Assembly (NCBI GenBank): GCA_902705825.1
Contig: CACSIL010000004.1
Location: forward strand, 87,899-129,010
Source: Halioglobus japonicus
GTDB taxonomy: Bacteria > Pseudomonadota > Gammaproteobacteria > Pseudomonadales > Halieaceae
Direction: 5' to 3'
Length of the DNA stretch: 41,112 nucleotides
The notes beneath the pieces were generated by a model. That model did not search any database. It was not told the origin of the DNA and saw nothing but the letters and a program-made list of their open reading frames with translations. The position numbers and the translations under genes were made by a program. Within the stretch, counting starts at the first letter, position 1; each line of letters begins with the position of its first letter. Positions 1 through 8,225 of this stretch are shown one piece after another.

Positions 1-22
1 AAGCAAGCAAAGGAAACAGGAT

Positions 23-991
23 ATGTCGAACACATTTTTCCGAGACACCGTTCTTTACCTGATTAAGCTACCCTTTTTCAGACAGGTCTTGGGCAGGTTC
101 GCTCGGAGGCGCTACGGCATAGACATTGACAGTTCAGCAGTTGTATCTCACTCAGTTACATTGAACAAACATACGATCATTGAGCAACAAGCCGTCATAC
201 TGCCCTCTGCAACAATGTCTGCACATGTAACGGTAAAGGCAAATGCCGTCCTCCGAGGTAACGCACCATTGGGTTCCGAAGTCGCCGGCGACCCAGCTCA
301 GGTCGTTCGTTTCAAACAAATTGGTTCCAGAAAAACTGAACACACGCCCCTAGCGCAAGAAGCTCTGTTTGCCCTGGTTGAGAACTTTGATTTCAACACT
401 GTATTGGATATCGGTTGCGGTGAGGGCTGGCACGCTACGCGACTGTTAGAGAGGCACAAGAAAGTGACCTGTGTCGATATGGGTAACTCCTGGTATTTCC
501 GCAATAACAAAGGAGATGATGGTCTCAATACTATTATCGGTGACTATCTCTCAATAGACTTCCCCAGTCAGTTTGACTGCATCTGGCTCTCTCATGTGTT
601 GGAACATCAGTTGAACGTACAGCAGTTTCTGGAAAAGATTCATCGAGATCTAGCAGAGGGCGGCGTTCTGGCAATCACTGTTCCCCCTCTCAAAAATCAG
701 ATAGTAGGGGGCCACGTCAATCTGTTCAATATGGGCCTTCTACTATATCGCCTTATCTTAGCCGGCTTTGACTGCAGATCAGCACACTGTAAACGTTATG
801 GATACAACCTGAGCGTAATTCTGCAGAAGAGGTCTCTAGTTGTTCCTGACATTGAGTATGACAATGGAGACATCGAAAAGCTTGCCGAATTTTTCCCGTT
901 TGGCGCGGTTGAAGGTTTTTTTGGTGAGATCGATCAGGCAAACTGGCCCTGGCCACCAAGGGAATTTTTCGATGAAACACTCAAACGCTGA
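23..991 (+). CDS. Hexapeptide-repeat / SAM-dependent methyltransferase fusion protein
   Basis: This is a 322-residue protein with an apparent two-part build. Residues about 35-100 look like a short left-handed beta-helix ending in AGDPAQVVRF, which resembles the AGNPAKVIR tail of sugar O-acetyltransferases. Residues about 125-225 form a class I methyltransferase: VLDIGCGEGWHATRL is the SAM-binding glycine loop, VTCVDMG the acidic strand 2, and CIWLSHVLEHQ the region after motif II seen in Methyltransf_11/23 proteins. The helix has only a few coils and no obvious catalytic His, so it is probably structural or a remnant. An AGGA-type ribosome site lies just before the ATG. Its neighbours are glycan genes, so the substrate is probably a sugar or glycan intermediate (inference). 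The exact substrate cannot be read from the sequence. Confidence 0.8.
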   Translation: MSNTFFRDTVLYLIKLPFFRQVLGRFARRRYGIDIDSSAVVSHSVTLNKHTIIEQQAVILPSATMSAHVTVKANAVLRGNAPLGSEVAGDPAQVVRFKQIGSRKTEHTPLAQEALFALVENFDFNTVLDIGCGEGWHATRLLERHKKVTCVDMGNSWYFRNNKGDDGLNTIIGDYLSIDFPSQFDCIWLSHVLEHQLNVQQFLEKIHRDLAEGGVLAITVPPLKNQIVGGHVNLFNMGLLLYRLILAGFDCRSAHCKRYGYNLSVILQKRSLVVPDIEYDNGDIEKLAEFFPFGAVEGFFGEIDQANWPWPPREFFDETLKR

Positions 992-1249
992 TGCCGCGTT
1001 CGCCTGAGTCATTCAAGATACCCCTCTTAAGATTGCTCTTAGCTATAGCGAAGCTGGAAGGGCTGACTATTTCGACCGGGCAGACAGCAGTACAAAACTA
1101 CATATATAGTATTCAGGGATAGATTTTGTGCTCTTGATGATGGAAACTCTATTGCTACATCGGTAGAACGGCAGCCACAATCGCTTGTAGGCCTAGCGCT
1201 CTAAACTAATTCAATAAACTTGAATAACCACACAGAGAGTTTTTGCATC

Positions 1250-2002
1250 ATGCTTGCGCCCATCCTCCGAACCATCATCAAACGCATCATAGACTGGTCA
1301 AACGACTACCAAAATGGCTCCATCCTCGCGAAAGCGTCGCGATTCGTCGCGTGTGAAATGATAGACGGCGACTATATCGAGTTCGGAGTCTATCAAGGCA
1401 AAACCTTCATTGATGCTCACAGATTATTGAAACATCAGTTCAAAAGGCGAATCGGTCTTGACGTCGGCGGAGAAAATCAACAGCAGGCAAAAGCCAAACG
1501 GCAGCAGGTATGGAACGACATGCGGTTTATCGCTTTCGATTCCTTCGAAGGGTTGCCAGAGCTCACCCAGGACGACACTACAACCCCGGATTTTACTAAA
1601 GGGCAGTACGCCTGCTCCCTGAACGAGTTTAACCGCAGAATTTCCAAAGCTGGTGTACCAGCGGAAAAGGTCGCTACGGTAAAAGGCTTCTTTTGTGAAA
1701 CCTGTGTCAGCAGCGCCTATGCAAAATTGAATCTGCGCAAGGCAGCAATTGTTTGGTTGGATGCAGATTTGTATAGCTCCACCAAAGATGTATTGAACTT
1801 CTTACCTCCACTTCTGCAAGACGGCACGATACTGATTTTTGATGACTGGTTTTCCTACAAAGGCAGCCCATTTGAGGGCGTACAACGAGCCTTCAGAGAG
1901 TGGGAAAAGGAGATGGAAAATCAGTACGTATTTTCTGAGTATCAGAGGGACTCATGGAAACGCATGAGCTTTATTACTACAAGAGTTAAAGACTCCGCCT
2001 GA
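1250..2002 (+). CDS. TylF/MycF-family O-methyltransferase
   Basis: This 250-residue protein resembles the macrocin O-methyltransferase (TylF) family, metal- and SAM-dependent enzymes that methylate sugar hydroxyls. Visible family marks are YIEFGVYQGKTF (SAM loop), FIAFDSFEGLPE, a GQY segment followed by a KGFF stretch, VWLDADLYSST with the metal-binding aspartates, and LIFDDWF. An in-frame TTG at 1220 would lengthen the protein. The ATG at 1250 is preferred because GAGAG sits about ten bases upstream and the protein then begins MLAPILRTIIKRI. About 230 bases of AT-rich sequence separate it from the previous gene, so it may have its own promoter. It is followed closely by tagD and the sulfotransferase, which suggests decoration of a surface or capsular glycan. 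Confidence 0.85.
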   Translation: MLAPILRTIIKRIIDWSNDYQNGSILAKASRFVACEMIDGDYIEFGVYQGKTFIDAHRLLKHQFKRRIGLDVGGENQQQAKAKRQQVWNDMRFIAFDSFEGLPELTQDDTTTPDFTKGQYACSLNEFNRRISKAGVPAEKVATVKGFFCETCVSSAYAKLNLRKAAIVWLDADLYSSTKDVLNFLPPLLQDGTILIFDDWFSYKGSPFEGVQRAFREWEKEMENQYVFSEYQRDSWKRMSFITTRVKDSA

Positions 2003-2032
2003 GATTTCCGGATCGCCGAGAACAGACATATC

Positions 2033-2422
2033 ATGACGACAGTTATCACCTTTGGTACATTTGACGTATTTCATGTAGGCCACTTACGCATACTTCAACG
2101 TGCCAGGAGTCTCGGTGACCAGCTGATTGTGGGTGTATCAAGCGATCAGCTCAACTTCAAGAAGAAGGGTCGAAACCCCGTATACTCTGAATCAGAAAGA
2201 CTGGAAATCATCCGTGCCATTGGCTGTGTACAGGACGTTTTCCTGGAAGAATCATTAGAGTTAAAAGCAGATTATATAAAGCAGTTTAATGCCAACATAC
2301 TAGTGATGGGAGATGATTGGCAAGGGAAGTTCGATGATCTGGAAACTATCTGTAAAGTCGTCTACCTGGAGAGAACACCTGCAATATCGACGACAGAAGT
2401 CATTGAAAAGATTCGTTACTAG
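2033..2422 (+). CDS. tagD: Glycerol-3-phosphate cytidylyltransferase-like protein (TagD family)
   Basis: The protein has 129 residues, the same length as Bacillus TagD. It shows the whole nucleotidyltransferase signature: GTFDVFHVGHLRIL with the HxGH motif at about residues 14-17, VMGDDWQGKFD near residues 91-101, and RTPAISTT near the end, equivalent to the RTxxISTT nucleotide-binding motif. TagD joins CTP and sn-glycerol 3-phosphate to give CDP-glycerol, used in Gram-positive teichoic acids and in some Gram-negative capsules and glycans. The MGDDWxGKFD signature favours glycerol phosphate over other cytidylyl or adenylyl acceptors (family knowledge), but a related alditol phosphate cannot be excluded. 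It lies 30 bases after the TylF-like gene and 27 before the sulfotransferase, so the three are probably co-transcribed. Confidence 0.85.
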   Translation: MTTVITFGTFDVFHVGHLRILQRARSLGDQLIVGVSSDQLNFKKKGRNPVYSESERLEIIRAIGCVQDVFLEESLELKADYIKQFNANILVMGDDWQGKFDDLETICKVVYLERTPAISTTEVIEKIRY

Positions 2423-2449
2423 CAAAATGTCTGAGCGGAGCGGTGCTCA

Positions 2450-3268
2450 GTGAGTGCTCGCCTACCCATATTCCACCTGGCGAGTCACGCCCGCGCCGGT
2501 GAGACTCTATTCTTAAAATTACTGAATTCGCATTCACGCGTATGCGTTCCAGTTCAAGTCGAGCAGGAAGAATCAGAGATCGATAAGGCTTTTATTGCAG
2601 AAGTACGCGATACGGGCATACGTGACATCTCGATAGATCATCCTTACGCACAGAGCAAACCTTTAGCAAGTAATAGTGTAATTTTGATCAAGCAGGGAAT
2701 CTGGCTCCACAAGGTACCGTTCAATGGCATTACGCTTGTGCGCAACCCCTTGTCCTTCGTCGACAGCATGATGACATACAACACTATCGAAGGCTTCGGC
2801 GGTGGTTGGCGTAAATACGGGCGTAAGCGCTATGCAAAGACATTTAACAGACTGCTTAGGTGGAGTGAGAACATGTCTGATGAGCTGTACAACCAGATCG
2901 ACAGCAAGAACTCTGTAATTGATGCTTTATGTTGTTTCTACAACAGCAGGGTCACTACGCTCAAGGACTATCAGAAGGAAATTTTCCGATACGAGGACAT
3001 CGTGAACAATCCGGCCCGGGAACTTAACAGGGCATGCCTTATTCTGGACATCGATTTTGAGAATGGCATGCTCAATGCACATCAAAACTATTCGGAAACC
3101 GACAAAGGCCACGGGATGAACAATTTGGCTCGGGATATCGATACGGCATCATTAAACAAGTGGCGACAGGGTGACAAGCGTGTGTTTCAGAAGGTGAAGC
3201 GCGCCACTATAGACACAGCAAAATCTGTTGGCTATTCCTACAACGAACCCTATTTGGTGGGGGTGTGA
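2450..3268 (+). CDS. Sulfotransferase-family protein
   Basis: This is a 272-residue protein starting with GTG, with GGAG nine bases upstream. The N-terminal segment SHARAGETLFLKLLNSH (about 12-28) occupies the place of the 5'-phosphosulfate loop of PAPS-dependent sulfotransferases. ITLVRNPLSFVDSM (about 94-107) matches the 3'-phosphate-binding RNPxS motif. FRYEDIV and a C-terminal KWRQGDK fit the later part of the fold. Such enzymes transfer sulfate from PAPS to hydroxyls of glycans, lipids or small molecules. The first loop departs from the usual PKSGTT form (SHARAGET), so the cofactor site may be unusual, although the overall pattern is convincing. It ends the plus-strand glycan set and faces the ABC transporter gene tail to tail with a 72-base gap. 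Confidence 0.75.
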   Translation: MSARLPIFHLASHARAGETLFLKLLNSHSRVCVPVQVEQEESEIDKAFIAEVRDTGIRDISIDHPYAQSKPLASNSVILIKQGIWLHKVPFNGITLVRNPLSFVDSMMTYNTIEGFGGGWRKYGRKRYAKTFNRLLRWSENMSDELYNQIDSKNSVIDALCCFYNSRVTTLKDYQKEIFRYEDIVNNPARELNRACLILDIDFENGMLNAHQNYSETDKGHGMNNLARDIDTASLNKWRQGDKRVFQKVKRATIDTAKSVGYSYNEPYLVGV

Positions 3269-3340
3269 TCGCTGGGTCCCGCCACTGTCGTACTGCCAAC
3301 ACGCACGATATAACGCACTTCTACACGATCACCAGAGTAT

Positions 3341-5056
3341 TTACTCCGAACCGACTCTGATGATTTGATCAGCAAACTCAACTGTCTCTGCTCTGTGTGT
3401 CACCATGATGACAGTCTGCTCGGACTCAACATTCTTCAAGCTGACCAGAATATCCGCCTGTGTCGCGGAGTCCAGAGCACTTGTGGCCTCGTCCAGAATA
3501 AGCACGGAGACTTGTCGATAAAAGGCTCTGGCAAGCCCAACACGTTGCTTTTGCCCACCGCTAAATTGTGCGCCCCGCTCACCGATCGCGGCTTGGTACT
3601 GGCCAGGTAGCGATTCAATAAAATTATGAATCTTTGCCGCTTTGGCGGCTTCCACGACGCGATCCATATCAATATCTTCCGCTTTTACACCAAATGCGAT
3701 GTTCGCAGCCGGACTGGTATCTGTTAGGTAAACCTCTTGCGGCACGTAACCGATCGTCGCCCGCCAGGCAGCCAGTAACTCACTGCTCACACGCTCACCA
3801 TCGATATAGATACCACCGTGCTCCGGCTCGACCAACCCCATCAAAATATCCAGCAACGTACTTTTCCCCGCGCCTGAGGCTCCTACAACGGCCGTCATTT
3901 CACCGACTTTGAAATGTGCGCTGTATCCCTCGAAAACCGGCAGCAAATCATCGCGGTACCCGAACGTTATGTCTCTCAGTTCGATGCTGGAAGCAGGTCG
4001 CAGCGGTTCTATTGCATCCTCCCCAAATGCTTTACGACCCGTGGCCGCTTTGAGATCTTCATACAGGCGGTAGAAGGCCGCTTGAGCTCCGCGAATTCGC
4101 GTGATGGCAAGGTATGATTGCTGTAACTTCGGTACCATTTTCATACCGGCCATGCCGTACAAAGTGAGCATCGGTAAAGCGCTTTGCAAGCCACCCCCAG
4201 ATTCATAAAGGTATAGAGTCAGTAGTACCATTCCGGTAAAAACGGCTGTCTCAACAATATAGGAGGGTGAATCACCAAGGATCATATTGTCCGCCGTGGC
4301 TCGATTGAAGGACTTCGTGGCAGCGCTATAGTCTCGCAAATAGGTCGGCTCAAATGAGTAGAGCTTCATATCCCGCACACCACCAAAGCTCTCGTTCAGC
4401 AGCCGATTGCGCTTTTGCCCCAATTCAGAGATTTTCTTGCCGTTGCGGTAGACTTTGCCGCGGATGATATAAAAGATAAACCAGTAAACAGACCCCAGTA
4501 TGACAACCGTGGCGATGGCTACCATCGGGTCTACCCAGACTATCAACGCCGACAATAGCAATATCGAAAATAACCGTGCATTCAGCTTTAAGGCAGGTGC
4601 GATCAGTGACGTGCCCATCATCACCGAATCGCGCATCACTCGCTGAATTAGCGTAGCGCTGTTGGTCGCACTATGAAAAAGAACATCTTTGTCGAGATAG
4701 TAACCATAGAGCTTATTCGAAATTTCCCCGCCCAATCTTGCGGAATAGCGGCTCAGGAGAAAATGGTCGGCAAGCATTAAGCCGTTGGAAAACATGACAA
4801 GCGCCACAAACCCGGCGCCAGCATAGAACAAAAAGAGTTCATGTGACGGAGAGCCCATCAAAGCGTAGACCTGGGAAATGTACTGGTTGCTCTGCACCAC
4901 ATCCGGATTGGCCGCAAGTGCGATGAACGGCATGATTGAAACCGTACTGATCAATTCGGCAATAGATGCCATAACCATCACTACTTGAAGCAGATAGAAC
5001 TCGCGTTTTTGCTTTCTGGTAAGCAAATTGAAAAGCTTTAAAAAGGTATCAATCAT
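3341..5056 (-). CDS. ABC transporter, fused permease/ATPase (PglK/MsbA-like lipid-linked glycan flippase)
   Basis: The chosen start gives 571 residues beginning MIDTFLKLFNLLTRKQ. The open frame extends 28 codons further upstream without recognisable homology, and no strong ribosome site marks either start. Residues about 1-320 form the six-helix exporter membrane domain. The ATPase follows: Walker A GASGAGKST (about 392-400), ABC signature FSGGQKQR (about 498-505), Walker B VLILDE (about 518-523) and the switch histidine in VTHR. The N-terminal half, with MPFIALAANP and the NESFGGVRDMKL cytoplasmic loop, resembles the PglK/WlaB branch, which flips lipid-linked oligosaccharides across the inner membrane. 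Together with the nearby methyltransferases, cytidylyltransferase and sulfotransferase this suggests export of a decorated glycan. It is transcribed divergently from xseB. Confidence 0.85.
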   Translation of the reverse strand: MIDTFLKLFNLLTRKQKREFYLLQVVMVMASIAELISTVSIMPFIALAANPDVVQSNQYISQVYALMGSPSHELFLFYAGAGFVALVMFSNGLMLADHFLLSRYSARLGGEISNKLYGYYLDKDVLFHSATNSATLIQRVMRDSVMMGTSLIAPALKLNARLFSILLLSALIVWVDPMVAIATVVILGSVYWFIFYIIRGKVYRNGKKISELGQKRNRLLNESFGGVRDMKLYSFEPTYLRDYSAATKSFNRATADNMILGDSPSYIVETAVFTGMVLLTLYLYESGGGLQSALPMLTLYGMAGMKMVPKLQQSYLAITRIRGAQAAFYRLYEDLKAATGRKAFGEDAIEPLRPASSIELRDITFGYRDDLLPVFEGYSAHFKVGEMTAVVGASGAGKSTLLDILMGLVEPEHGGIYIDGERVSSELLAAWRATIGYVPQEVYLTDTSPAANIAFGVKAEDIDMDRVVEAAKAAKIHNFIESLPGQYQAAIGERGAQFSGGQKQRVGLARAFYRQVSVLILDEATSALDSATQADILVSLKNVESEQTVIMVTHRAETVEFADQIIRVGSE

Positions 5057-5143
5057 ACCGGGATCATAGGAACTAATTCCGCCGAATACTAACATAGTCA
5101 GGCCGCAAAGCGCCCTCGGCCTACACTTATTGCCGCGCATTGT

Positions 5144-5152
5144 TGGTATACT
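5144..5152 (+). promoter_or_regulatory. Candidate extended -10 promoter of xseB-ispA
   Basis: The sequence TGGTATACT contains a five-of-six match to TATAAT and an extended-10 TG. It lies about 33 bases before the xseB ATG in the gap to the divergent ABC gene. No convincing -35 box is visible. It is a prediction only. Confidence 0.4.
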
Positions 5153-5184
5153 TCCTCGGGAAAATCAATTCAGAAGTGGGTGTC

Positions 5185-5436
5185 ATGACAAAGAAACGCG
5201 ACAACAAAGATAGCGGCATCGCAACATTTGAGTCCGCTACCAACAGGCTGGGCGAGATCATAGATATACTGGAAGATGAGAGCACAACTCTGGAGCAGTC
5301 TCTTGAGATATTTGAAGAGGCAATCAAGCTGACACGCACCACACAAAAAGCACTGCAGGAAGCTGAGCAGAAGGTGCAGTTACTAGTGCAAAGTGATGAT
5401 CAACCAGTGTTTGAAGATTTCGAGGAACAGGAGTGA
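5185..5436 (+). CDS. xseB: Exodeoxyribonuclease VII small subunit
   Basis: This 83-residue acidic, helical protein matches XseB in length and in the pattern TFESATNRLGEIIDILED followed by LEQSLEIFEEAIKL. XseB binds several-to-one to XseA to form exonuclease VII, which degrades single-stranded DNA to oligonucleotides in both directions. The open frame extends upstream to a TTG at 5140. The ATG at 5185, giving MTKKRDNKD, fits the family length and has AGTGGG just upstream. Its stop overlaps the GTG start of ispA by four bases (GTGA), the usual xseB-ispA coupling in gammaproteobacteria. The xseA gene is not in this window, as is common. Confidence 0.95.
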   Translation: MTKKRDNKDSGIATFESATNRLGEIIDILEDESTTLEQSLEIFEEAIKLTRTTQKALQEAEQKVQLLVQSDDQPVFEDFEEQE

Positions 5437-6332
5437 GCGAACTGTTTCAGGCAGCGCTGGAAGCCATTATCCATCGAAACAAAGAAGCCATGGGTCGACT
5501 GCTCGGCGGCGGTATTACATCGGACGACCCTCTTTGCGGCCTGATCGAAGCGGCCCGTTACAGCTTGGATAGCGGCGGCAAAAGAGTGCGTGCAACACTG
5601 GGCTATTGGGCTGCGGCGGCAGTGACCAGTGATACGCTTCCAGCGACCGACTACGCAAGCTGCGCCCTGGAACTCATCCACACCTACTCCCTGATCCACG
5701 ACGATCTCCCCGCGATGGACGACGACGACCTGCGCCGCGGCAAACCCAGCCTGCACAAGGCCTACGATGAGGCGACGGCTATTCTGGTCGGGGACGGCCT
5801 CCAGGCCAAGGCCTTCGAATTACTTGCAGATGCACCGGAGCTGAGCGCACAACAGCGCATTGCAATGGTTAAGGTGCTGGCAAAAGCAGCGGGCCCGGCC
5901 GGTATGGTTGGCGGCCAGTTTATCGATATCCAGGCCACCGATTCCGATATATCGCTGGAACAACTGAAAGCCATGCATTCGCTGAAAACCGGGGCGCTGA
6001 TTCGCGCTTCACTGGCCCTTGGCGGTATTGCCGCCGGTGCCAGTGAGGCCCAGCTGGCGGCACTCGACAACTACGGCACCCATATCGGGCTGGCCTTTCA
6101 GGTGGTGGATGACATCCTGGATGTTGAAGGGGATACCGCGACACTGGGTAAAACTCAGGGTAAAGACAGCGAGGCCAACAAACCGACCTACGTCAAACTG
6201 ATGGGGCTGAAGGGGGCAAAAGCGGAGGCACAGCGGTTACTTGCGGACGCGCTTGAGGCGTTGAACGGTTTTGGCGAATCTGCAGATTTACTGCGTGATC
6301 TGGCGCGTTACATTGTCGAAAGGGATCGCTGA
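5433..6332 (+). CDS. ispA: (2E,6E)-farnesyl diphosphate synthase
   Basis: This is a 299-residue short-chain prenyl diphosphate synthase. It condenses IPP with DMAPP and then with GPP to make farnesyl diphosphate for ubiquinone and undecaprenyl-phosphate synthesis. The first aspartate-rich motif is DDLPAMD (residues 90-96) followed by DDDLRRG; the second is DDILD (226-230). GGKRVR near residues 48-53 is the conserved IPP-binding segment. Translation starts at a GTG that overlaps the xseB stop, implying translational coupling. In many gammaproteobacteria dxs follows ispA. Here the gene ends 46 bases from the convergent 3' end of ribA, so dxs is missing from this position. Confidence 0.97.
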   Translation: MSELFQAALEAIIHRNKEAMGRLLGGGITSDDPLCGLIEAARYSLDSGGKRVRATLGYWAAAAVTSDTLPATDYASCALELIHTYSLIHDDLPAMDDDDLRRGKPSLHKAYDEATAILVGDGLQAKAFELLADAPELSAQQRIAMVKVLAKAAGPAGMVGGQFIDIQATDSDISLEQLKAMHSLKTGALIRASLALGGIAAGASEAQLAALDNYGTHIGLAFQVVDDILDVEGDTATLGKTQGKDSEANKPTYVKLMGLKGAKAEAQRLLADALEALNGFGESADLLRDLARYIVERDR

Positions 6333-6378
6333 TCGCCCCCTTTTCGCCTGGAGCCAGTGGTTTTACACAATCCTGACA

Positions 6379-6978
6379 TTAACGCTCAAACATATGCCCG
6401 AGTTTGCCCGCTTTGGTCTGCAGGTACTTCTCATTGTGCGGATTGCTGTCAGTGTGCAACGCGACCCGCTCAGCGACTTTCACGCCCTGCTGCTCCATCG
6501 CGGCGACCTTGCGCGGATTATTGGTCATTAATCGTACAGATTTAAGGCCGAGATGCTCAACCATGGGCCGCAGCATACTGTAATCGCGTATATCAGCACC
6601 AAAGCCCAGCTGTTCGTTGGCCTCTACTGTATCGGCGCCGGCATCCTGCAATTTGTAGGCCTTAATCTTGTTCAGCAGGCCGATTCCTCGCCCTTCCTGC
6701 CGCAGATAAAACAAGGCCCCACAGCCTTCCTTTGCAATGGCCTCAAGGGCCGCATGCAATTGGTTGCCGCAGTCGCAGCGCATGCTAAAAAAAGCATCGC
6801 CCGTCAGGCATTCGGAGTGGATACGGGCCAGCACTGGCTGGCCACTGGCAACATCGCCCATGGTGAGAACGACGTGCTCTTTATTGAATTCGGTATCCTC
6901 AAAACCGTGAATATCAAACTCACCCCACGCAGTGGGGAGGCGGGAGGATTCTATGAAACTAACAGCCACACGAGACAT
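6379..6978 (-). CDS. ribA: GTP cyclohydrolase II
   Basis: The protein has 199 residues, matching stand-alone RibA of enteric bacteria. It opens the imidazole ring of GTP and releases formate and pyrophosphate, giving the first intermediate of riboflavin synthesis. The zinc ligands are present in [18 protein letters not shown] (Cys57, Cys68, Cys70). [16 protein letters not shown] and LMTNNPRKV are also characteristic. It must supply this activity, because the cyclohydrolase half of the RibBA protein at 10094-11209 has lost the zinc cysteines. The gene is separated by 57 bases from the end of the large rib operon and has a promoter-like TAGAAT close to its start, so it may be expressed independently with a very short leader. 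Confidence 0.97.
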   Translation of the reverse strand: MSRVAVSFIESSRLPTAWGEFDIHGFEDTEFNKEHVVLTMGDVASGQPVLARIHSECLTGDAFFSMRCDCGNQLHAALEAIAKEGCGALFYLRQEGRGIGLLNKIKAYKLQDAGADTVEANEQLGFGADIRDYSMLRPMVEHLGLKSVRLMTNNPRKVAAMEQQGVKVAERVALHTDSNPHNEKYLQTKAGKLGHMFER

Positions 6979-6997
6979 CCGTCAGAAAAGGTGCCGT

Positions 6998-7006
6998 ATT
7001 CTACCA
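6998..7006 (-). promoter_or_regulatory. Candidate extended -10 promoter of ribA
   Basis: On the minus strand TGGTAGAAT gives a five-of-six -10 box with an extended-10 TG, about 20 bases before the ribA ATG. The untranslated leader would be only about 10-15 bases. No good -35 box is seen. Confidence 0.35.
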
Positions 7007-7035
7007 GTAAACGGCGATAAGAGGGGGAGCAATGA

Positions 7036-7686
7036 CTAGGGGCTTTTAGAGAGCGACAGGATGCCATTGTGCTCCTGCAGCTTCACATGCCTCAGATAAC
7101 TCATGCCCAGTAAAATTGTGGTGGGAAATGCACCATCGACGACCATTGCAGGCACATTATTGACCTCTATCTCCCCTACCACCACCGATTGTAAGGTAAC
7201 CGCATGCGCGGTTGTCCGCCCGCCAGCCGTCTCCACGACCGAGGGCTCACCGGCGTCGTAGTCGATGCCCATAGCCTTGGCCTTATCGGAGCTGATGGCC
7301 ATCATATTGGCACCGGTGTCCACCAGCACCAGGGCGCTGCGACCATTGATGGTAGCACTGGTCTGGTACTGCATAGCCCCGTCGCGCGCGATGGTGACAA
7401 CCAACGCGTCCCGAGCCTGATAAGCTGTGCCAACCCGCCGTGACAGGCCCACCACCTCAACCTTGCCATCGATTTCCAGCGTCGCTGAAGTGGGCTCTGT
7501 CGCCACCAGCGTCACACCATCGGCAGCCTCGCCGACACGCAGGGTGTGGCGCCGGCCATTAATCATCAGCACTGCGGTTTTACCGAGAATGGCCTCCAGA
7601 TCAATAGTGGCCTGCTGTGCTGTGGTTTGCAGCGCTGTCAGGGCCAGGCAAATGCCCAGCACAGTTGCTGCCAATTTTAACGCCAT
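7036..7686 (-). CDS. Exported retropepsin-like aspartyl protease (clan AA, TIGR02281-like)
   Basis: This 216-residue protein begins MALKLAATVLGICLALTALQ, a signal peptide probably cleaved near residues 23-25. The C-terminal 110 residues form a single retropepsin-like domain with LVDTGANMMAIS (catalytic Asp123) and a late hydrophobic GMSYLRHVKLQ strand. Such proteins act as homodimers in the periplasm or at the membrane; substrates are generally unknown. The open frame continues 71 codons upstream through pgpA, but an AGGAGA ribosome site eight bases before this ATG fixes the start. It lies 20 bases after pgpA and seems to be the last gene of the rib/nus/thi/pgp operon. Confidence 0.88.
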   Translation of the reverse strand: MALKLAATVLGICLALTALQTTAQQATIDLEAILGKTAVLMINGRRHTLRVGEAADGVTLVATEPTSATLEIDGKVEVVGLSRRVGTAYQARDALVVTIARDGAMQYQTSATINGRSALVLVDTGANMMAISSDKAKAMGIDYDAGEPSVVETAGGRTTAHAVTLQSVVVGEIEVNNVPAMVVDGAFPTTILLGMSYLRHVKLQEHNGILSLSKSP

Positions 7687-7706
7687 AGCTCGTCTCCTAT
7701 GCGGCC

Positions 7707-8213
7707 CTAAACCACGCGCATTATTATATGCAGGGTTGCACAGGCCATCACGCCGGCCAGTATGTCGTCTATCATGATGCCAAAGCCGCCGCCGACTTTC
7801 CGATCGAGCACGCTTATCGGCCAGGGTTTGACGATATCGAAAAAACGGAATGCGACAAACCCTGCGAGCACCCAGCCCCAATGCGAGGGCAGCGCCCACA
7901 TGGTAATCCAGAAGCCAACGAATTCATCCCAGACAATGCCGGGGTGGTCATGAACCTCCAATTGCCGACTTGCCGCACCACAGATCCAGACACCCACCAC
8001 GGCAGCAAGCAATACAACAGCGCTGTAGTACAGCAGACTCCACTGCGCAATCAGCAGGTACAGAGGAAGCGCCAGCAGCGTGCCAGCGGTGCCCGGGGCC
8101 TTGGGGGATAACCCACTGCCAAAACCGAAGGCCAGGAATTGCACGGGATGGCGCCGAAAATCCGGGGCAGGATGGCTGACAGAGTGCTTGGTCGTCGCTG
8201 TAGGCATAATCAT
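7707..8213 (-). CDS. pgpA: Phosphatidylglycerophosphatase A
   Basis: The 168-residue membrane protein dephosphorylates phosphatidylglycerol phosphate to phosphatidylglycerol in the inner membrane. Family marks are GFGSGLSPKAPGTAGTL near residues 30-46, the acidic WDEFVGFW segment, RFFDIVKPWP and MIDDILAGV, with several hydrophobic helices between them. Two in-frame ATGs lie six bases apart (8213 and 8207). The second has better spacing from a weak GCGGAA ribosome site and may be the true start. It begins 12 bases after thiL, in the order thiL-pgpA usual for gammaproteobacteria. Confidence 0.95.
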   Translation of the reverse strand: MIMPTATTKHSVSHPAPDFRRHPVQFLAFGFGSGLSPKAPGTAGTLLALPLYLLIAQWSLLYYSAVVLLAAVVGVWICGAASRQLEVHDHPGIVWDEFVGFWITMWALPSHWGWVLAGFVAFRFFDIVKPWPISVLDRKVGGGFGIMIDDILAGVMACATLHIIMRVV

Positions 8214-8225
8214 TTCCGCGTTATG

